Source: an uncultured Aquimarina sp.
Lineage (GTDB): Bacteria > Bacteroidota > Bacteroidia > Flavobacteriales > Flavobacteriaceae
NCBI RefSeq assembly: GCF_947500065.1
Contig: NZ_CANMQT010000003.1
Span: 248,001-312,000, forward strand
Direction: 5' to 3'
DNA length: 64,000 nucleotides
Shown here: in pieces, positions 62,921 to 64,000 of the stretch
Layout of the letters: every line of letters starts with the position of its first letter
Position numbering within the stretch: the stretch's first letter is position 1
Notes under the pieces: model-generated
What the model saw: the letters and a program-made list of their open reading frames with translations, nothing else
The model's database searches: none
What the model was told of the DNA's origin: nothing
Position numbers and translations under genes: made by a program

Positions 62921-64000
62921 ATGGACAAAACAAACTACTTAATTAATATAACAAAAGTTTTTATCTTGTTAATAAGCCTCTCGTTAAGTGCTGCTGATAT
63001 AACAGTGCCTTTAGGTGGGAACATTCAGGATGCACTCGATGATGTAGGCTCTAGCGGAGGTGGTACTGTAACACTTGCTTCTGGCACATTTACGATTACT
63101 TCTTCACTTAAAATATCTAGTAACACAAAACTACAAGGTTCAGGTACATATGGCACTACCATTAAGACAACTCAAAATATAAAAATGATTGTTCAATCTG
63201 GTTATGGCTTAAAAAACATTACCATTCAGAACCTAACTTTAAATGGTACCAATGCATCTGACGGTGGAGGGATAGAAATTATCTCCTATGGCGCTGATCA
63301 CGATACGGTAAAAATATCAAGTGTTCGTTGTTACAACACGGGATGGGGAGTGCATATTAAAGGTGTTAAAAATGTTTTAGTAGAGAACTGTGATTTTAGT
63401 AAAAACGGAACAGCTGGTAAAGAAGGTTTTGCACATAATATGTACCTAAGGAGATGTTATGGTGCTGTTGTTAGGAACTCTACATTTAACAACTCTACTT
63501 CTGCAAATGGAATTAATATTTCTTATAGCGAAGATATTGAAATCTATGATTGTGAAATGTCAGGAAACTATTTTAGAGGAGTACGTGCTGCAGATACTGA
63601 AGGATATTTGGTACATAATTGTATTATCACTGACAATGGTGATTTTGGATTAGGTGCAAATAGTGAAAACTTTACTACAAGAGATATTGATTGGAAAAAT
63701 AACTGTGTAGCAAATAATGCAAAAGACGGTATTTATGCTAAATCTGGAGCTACTGGAAAAATTTTAAATTGTAATTCTTATGGGAATGGAGACGATTATG
63801 ACGTTACCAGTGCGGTTTCTCAGTCAAGCAATATAAGTGATTCAAGTGAAACTTGTGAAGATACTGTAGCTATTTGTGACAGTCACGATGCATTTTCACA
63901 GATAGAAGCAGAAGATTTTTGTGAGCAATCAGGTATACAAACAGGATCTACTAATTCCTTTGTAGGCTGGGTAAATAATGGCGATTGGGTGCAATATGAA
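62921..64000 (+). CDS. Secreted right-handed beta-helix protein with CBM6 (3' end outside window)
   Basis: This frame runs open to the window end (360 codons visible). It has a signal peptide (residues 5-24). A right-handed parallel beta-helix covers residues ~30-290 (repeated short strands such as NITIQNLTLNGT, VLVENCDFSKNG and YLVHNCIITDNGDFG), the fold of polysaccharide lyases and some glycosidases. Near residue 325 a CBM6 module begins (IEAEDFCEQSGIQTG, then VGWVNNGDWVQYE). Enzyme class cannot be told from the visible part. Together with the GH31 gene at the left edge it points to polysaccharide breakdown. Confidence 0.85.
   Translation, partial: MDKTNYLINITKVFILLISLSLSAADITVPLGGNIQDALDDVGSSGGGTVTLASGTFTITSSLKISSNTKLQGSGTYGTTIKTTQNIKMIVQSGYGLKNITIQNLTLNGTNASDGGGIEIISYGADHDTVKISSVRCYNTGWGVHIKGVKNVLVENCDFSKNGTAGKEGFAHNMYLRRCYGAVVRNSTFNNSTSANGINISYSEDIEIYDCEMSGNYFRGVRAADTEGYLVHNCIITDNGDFGLGANSENFTTRDIDWKNNCVANNAKDGIYAKSGATGKILNCNSYGNGDDYDVTSAVSQSSNISDSSETCEDTVAICDSHDAFSQIEAEDFCEQSGIQTGSTNSFVGWVNNGDWVQYE

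Overview
The window is AT-rich chromosomal DNA of a member of the Bacteroidota, most likely a marine Flavobacteriaceae of the Aquimarina/Kordia/Tenacibaculum kind. The evidence is a secreted protein with a type IX secretion C-terminal sorting tail, lipoproteins and signal peptides of Bacteroidota style, several AraC regulators with membrane-embedded N-termini, LytTR/LytS two-component genes, cold-shock proteins, and polysaccharide-degrading genes at both window edges. I see no rRNA, tRNA, CRISPR array, transposase or replication origin.

Layout. 1-8.5 kb: end of a GH31 glycosidase, a flavin amine-oxidase-like enzyme paired with a FABP/nitrobindin-like barrel protein, and a small Crp/Fnr-type locus (regulator, luciferase-domain protein, orphan solute-binding protein) that ends in a frameshifted outer-membrane gene remnant. 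8.6-21 kb: acyl-CoA oxidase, a membrane AraC regulator, a LytS/LytTR pair set among three secreted serine hydrolases (one an esterase/beta-lactamase-fold fusion), and a RibD-like reductase with a TetR regulator.

21-29 kb is the most interesting part: a defence island of three tightly packed minus-strand genes. First comes a C5-cytosine methyltransferase that carries a tyrosine-integrase Arm-type DNA-binding domain at its N-terminus. Next is an MvaI/BcnI-type restriction endonuclease, overlapping it by 4 bp. Last, 22 bp further on, is a 1121-residue protein built as N-terminal sensor - possible EVE/PUA-like domain - leucine-rich repeats - Roc GTPase/COR - TIR. The first ~150 residues of the endonuclease and of the TIR protein are clearly homologous (33 of the first 90 positions identical by hand count). 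The restriction enzyme and an NLR-like abortive-infection protein therefore appear to share one recognition module. Four phased CGGAC repeats lie just upstream of the methyltransferase and are candidate sites for its Arm domain. Related short repeats lie on both sides of the island.

29-45 kb: a three-domain Nudix-like/NTF2-like/DJ-1 protein, an orphan cysteine-rich double-glycine leader peptide, a TetR-controlled metallo-beta-lactamase-fold gene with palindromic operators, an arylsulfotransferase-like lipoprotein, a tiny c-type cytochrome, two amidohydrolases, two AraC regulators, an acyltransferase, a cold-shock gene and a DJ-1/PfpI protein. 45-52 kb: a compact four-gene operon of a ferritin-like protein, a LodA/GoxA-like quinoprotein, a radical SAM/SPASM enzyme and a LodB/QhpG-like flavoprotein. 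It probably makes and uses a protein-derived quinone cofactor by a route that mixes the LodA and QHNDH maturation schemes. 52-64 kb: a second cold-shock gene, a GAF histidine kinase, an iron-type alcohol dehydrogenase, a large type IX-secreted protein, outer-membrane phospholipase A, oligopeptidase B, and the start of a beta-helix/CBM6 carbohydrate-active protein cut by the window edge.

All domain calls are from reading the sequence by eye; no database search or structure prediction was run.
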